Assembly: GCA_002439875.1 (NCBI GenBank)
Contig: DJQB01000036.1
Span: 1-64,000, forward strand
Direction of reading: 5' to 3'
From: Bacteroidales bacterium UBA6397
GTDB lineage: Bacteria > Bacteroidota > Bacteroidia > Bacteroidales > UBA932
Length of the DNA: 64,000 nucleotides
In this document: positions 62,253 through 64,000 of the stretch, one piece after another
Position numbering within the stretch: position 1 is the first letter of the stretch
Layout: every line of letters begins with the position of its first letter
The notes under the pieces: model-generated
Told to the model about the DNA's origin: nothing
What the model saw: the letters and a program-made list of their open reading frames with translations, nothing else
The model's database searches: none
Translations under genes and position numbers: made by a program

Positions 62253-63455
62253 CTATAGCTCCACGGCATTCAGTTGGGCGAGTGCCTGATGGTAATCTCG
62301 TTCGGCTGTGAGGGTCTGCTCAAGGGCTTCGTAGTACTGGTCGGTCTCGACAAGATATTCAATCATCGAGATCTCGCCTTTGGACTGGGCGGTCAACAGG
62401 TAATCCCGGCTGCCGGTTTCGCTAAGGGAGGCACGCATCAGTTCGGAATTGGCCTTGAGGCTGGCGGCACGGTTGTACTGGACCAACAGGTCGAAATAGA
62501 ACTGCTGCTCAGCGGCTACTTTGCGGGACTCTGCTGCGGCTATTTTCGCGCGTGATTGCTTGACCTTGTTGGCGTTGCTCCATAGAGGAATATTCACGCC
62601 CACGGTCACACCCCTGAACTTGTCGGCTGTGGTGAGCTCACTCATGTAGCCGACGGTGAGTTCCGGCACCCAGGCGGTCTTGTCGATGGACAGCTGCTTC
62701 TGGCCAAGCGTAACCTCCTGACGGACATATTCCAGGACAGGGTTCTTCTGCGAGGCGGACTCGTACCAAGAATCGAAATCAGCCGGTAGGTTTTCGGCAA
62801 GCCCGTAGTCGCAATCCTCAAGAGCGACATCTTGACCTCCGTTCAAGGATTTCAAGGTCGCCATGAGAGTCTGCCTTTCGACTTCCACCTGTGAGATCTG
62901 GCCGCGAACGGTTGTCAGATGCACCTTAGCTTTGTTTAGGTCGAGCACGTTGGCTCCTCCGGCTTTCAGCCTTTTCTCGAATGAGGTGACGAGGGTCTGG
63001 GCCTGTTCGAGATGGGTTGAGAGCTCGGCCTTCAGTGCGTTGTAGTAGATGAGGTCAATGCAGGCGTGCTTGGCTTCCAAGAGTACGTTTAGCCGTTCGG
63101 ACTTGTACCTAAGGGCGGACATCTCGTTCTGACCGGCAACCTGTCTGGATTTCATTCCGGTAAGAGTCGCCACATCGAAAGCCTGGGTGACACGGAAGTC
63201 TCGTCTGTTTCCTATTCCGTCAGCGCCCCACAAGTAGTTGAACTCGAATTCGGGGTTCTCCAAAAGAACACGGGAACGGTTCTCGATCTTCTCGGCATCA
63301 GCTTCGGCTGCCGCGGCTTTGAGTTGCGGGTTGTTCGCCTCGATCTGCCGAAGGATGGTCTCGGTAGAGGTCTGAGCCGAAGCTGCGAAAGCGGTTGCGG
63401 CGCAAATGTAGAGAGCCAACAGTAATTTATTTGTGTTCAAATACTTCATATTCAT
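62253..63455 (-). CDS. TolC-family outer-membrane efflux protein
   Basis: 400 residues with a signal peptide (to about residue 28). Long coiled-coil helices with heptad repeats and the typical TolC segments ETILRQIEANNPQLKAAAAEADAEKIENRS, ALRYKSERLNVLLEAKHACIDLIYYNALKAELSTHLEQAQTL and SRAKIAAAESRKVAAEQQFYFDLLVQYNRAASLKAN. It forms the exit duct of the RND pump encoded just upstream; the 4-bp overlap indicates coupling. Shorter than E. coli CusC, as usual in Bacteroidota. Confidence 0.9.
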   Translation of the reverse strand: MNMKYLNTNKLLLALYICAATAFAASAQTSTETILRQIEANNPQLKAAAAEADAEKIENRSRVLLENPEFEFNYLWGADGIGNRRDFRVTQAFDVATLTGMKSRQVAGQNEMSALRYKSERLNVLLEAKHACIDLIYYNALKAELSTHLEQAQTLVTSFEKRLKAGGANVLDLNKAKVHLTTVRGQISQVEVERQTLMATLKSLNGGQDVALEDCDYGLAENLPADFDSWYESASQKNPVLEYVRQEVTLGQKQLSIDKTAWVPELTVGYMSELTTADKFRGVTVGVNIPLWSNANKVKQSRAKIAAAESRKVAAEQQFYFDLLVQYNRAASLKANSELMRASLSETGSRDYLLTAQSKGEISMIEYLVETDQYYEALEQTLTAERDYHQALAQLNAVEL

Positions 63456-64000
63456 TTCTTTTTGGAATTGATAAGATAAATCACAGGCACGACAAATCCG
63501 TTCAGCAGTGTGGATGAGAAAAGTCCTCCGAGGATCACCTTGGCCATAGGGGACTGGATCTCATTGCCTGGAAGGTCGCCTCCGAGAGCGAGCGGAAGCA
63601 GTGCGAGGGCTGAGGTGATGGCGGTCATGAGAATAGGATTCAACCTGTCCAGCGAGCCGATCATCACGGATTCTTCATGCGAATGTCCCTGCGAGGTCAG
63701 CACGTTGTACCTGTCAATCAGCAGCATGCCGTTACGGGTCGCGATGCCGAACAGCGAGATGAAGCCGATGATGGCCGGAATGCTCAGGATTCCGTCGGTG
63801 AAGAATATGGCGAACACGCCACCGATGAGCGCCAGCGGCAGATTCAGCAGCACCACAAGCGATTGCGAGATGTTCTTGAACTCCCCGTACAGAAGCATGA
63901 AGATGATGAATATACTGAATATGCTCACGAGGGCTATGGTCTTGGATGCCCTCTCTTCGCTTTCGAACTGTCCACCGTACTCAATATGGTAGCCTTCAGG
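63452..64000 (-). CDS. RND efflux pump, CusA/CzcA type (C-terminal part)
   Basis: The reading frame enters from the window edge and gives the last 182 residues of an RND transporter. Visible are EYGGQFESEERASKTIALVSI, LLNLPLALIGGVFAIFFTDGILSIPAIIGFISLFGIATRNGMLLIDRYN and MTAITSALALLPLALGG. GIATRNGMLLI is characteristic of heavy-metal RND pumps (CusA/CzcA). It would export Cu, Ag, Co, Zn or Cd ions with TolC. The N-terminal part and the periplasmic adaptor lie outside the window. Confidence 0.9.
   Translation of the reverse strand, partial: PEGYHIEYGGQFESEERASKTIALVSIFSIFIIFMLLYGEFKNISQSLVVLLNLPLALIGGVFAIFFTDGILSIPAIIGFISLFGIATRNGMLLIDRYNVLTSQGHSHEESVMIGSLDRLNPILMTAITSALALLPLALGGDLPGNEIQSPMAKVILGGLFSSTLLNGFVVPVIYLINSKKK

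Noticed and set aside
1..64000. A complete mobile element, prophage or defence island
   Set aside because: No transposase, integrase, phage structural gene, restriction system or toxin-antitoxin pair was recognised; only short coding fossils.

Overview
The window reads as a chromosomal segment of a Bacteroidales bacterium (Bacteroidota), probably an uncultivated gut or rumen relative of Rikenellaceae / Cryptobacteroides-type lineages. The order is well supported; the family is a guess. The evidence is: Bacteroidota-only families (DUF5683, helix-hairpin-helix barrel protein, radical-SAM-associated lipoprotein, exonuclease-RecQ remnant), TTTG-N19-21-TAnnTTTG promoters instead of sigma70 boxes, few Shine-Dalgarno sites, tRNAs without encoded CCA, and GH3/GH106/GH127 enzymes. 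Base composition is moderately GC-rich in genes, with AT-rich promoters.

Layout. 0-5.4 kb: 3' end of a tRNA, a truncated barrel gene, gpsA, an S9 peptidase overlapped by a WYL regulator, and an orphan radical-SAM-associated lipoprotein. 5.4-10 kb: recG, then dTDP-rhamnose genes rfbC, rfbA, rfbD (rfbB lies apart at 18.2 kb). 10-16.5 kb: a WbuC cupin, a PHP-type phosphatase, and a four-gene unit (iorA, iorB, aminotransferase, CoA-transferase) that fits fermentation of aromatic amino acids to aryl acetates with CoA transfer. 16.5-20 kb: rnhA, pdxA, rfbB, an SRP (4.5S) RNA gene with its own promoter and terminator, and a short ssb. 20.5-29.5 kb: zinc-ribbon protein, nucleoside transporter, tgt-lptG-uraA-dut, murF, PAP2 phosphatase, obg. 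29.5-31.4 kb: a DUF2975/HTH module with visible operators, then decayed genes. 31.4-43.8 kb: GH3, an HPRT-adenylate kinase fusion, a barrel protein, lytic transglycosylase, DUF5683, parB-parA, priA. 43.9-51.8 kb: tRNA-Phe, DUF3737, MATE, a flavoprotein, a 58-codon rubredoxin, ettA, a nucleoside kinase. 52-61.1 kb: GH127-type enzyme, a second membrane-protein/regulator module with operators, an AAA-ATPase remnant, and a lipoprotein/barrel/phosphatase/GH106 cluster. 61.1-64 kb: YqeY, RidA, and a TolC/CusA-type efflux pair running off the edge.

Most of this is housekeeping. The unusual signals are at the DNA level: a window-wide excess of GAATAT and its palindrome GAATATTC in all reading frames; a dispersed palindromic repeat (core TGAGCyTGTCGAA) sitting inside the reading frames of murF, priA and the GH106 gene as well as between genes; and two membrane-protein/HTH modules of identical architecture with clear putative operators. 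I found no CRISPR array, intact insertion sequence, prophage or rRNA.
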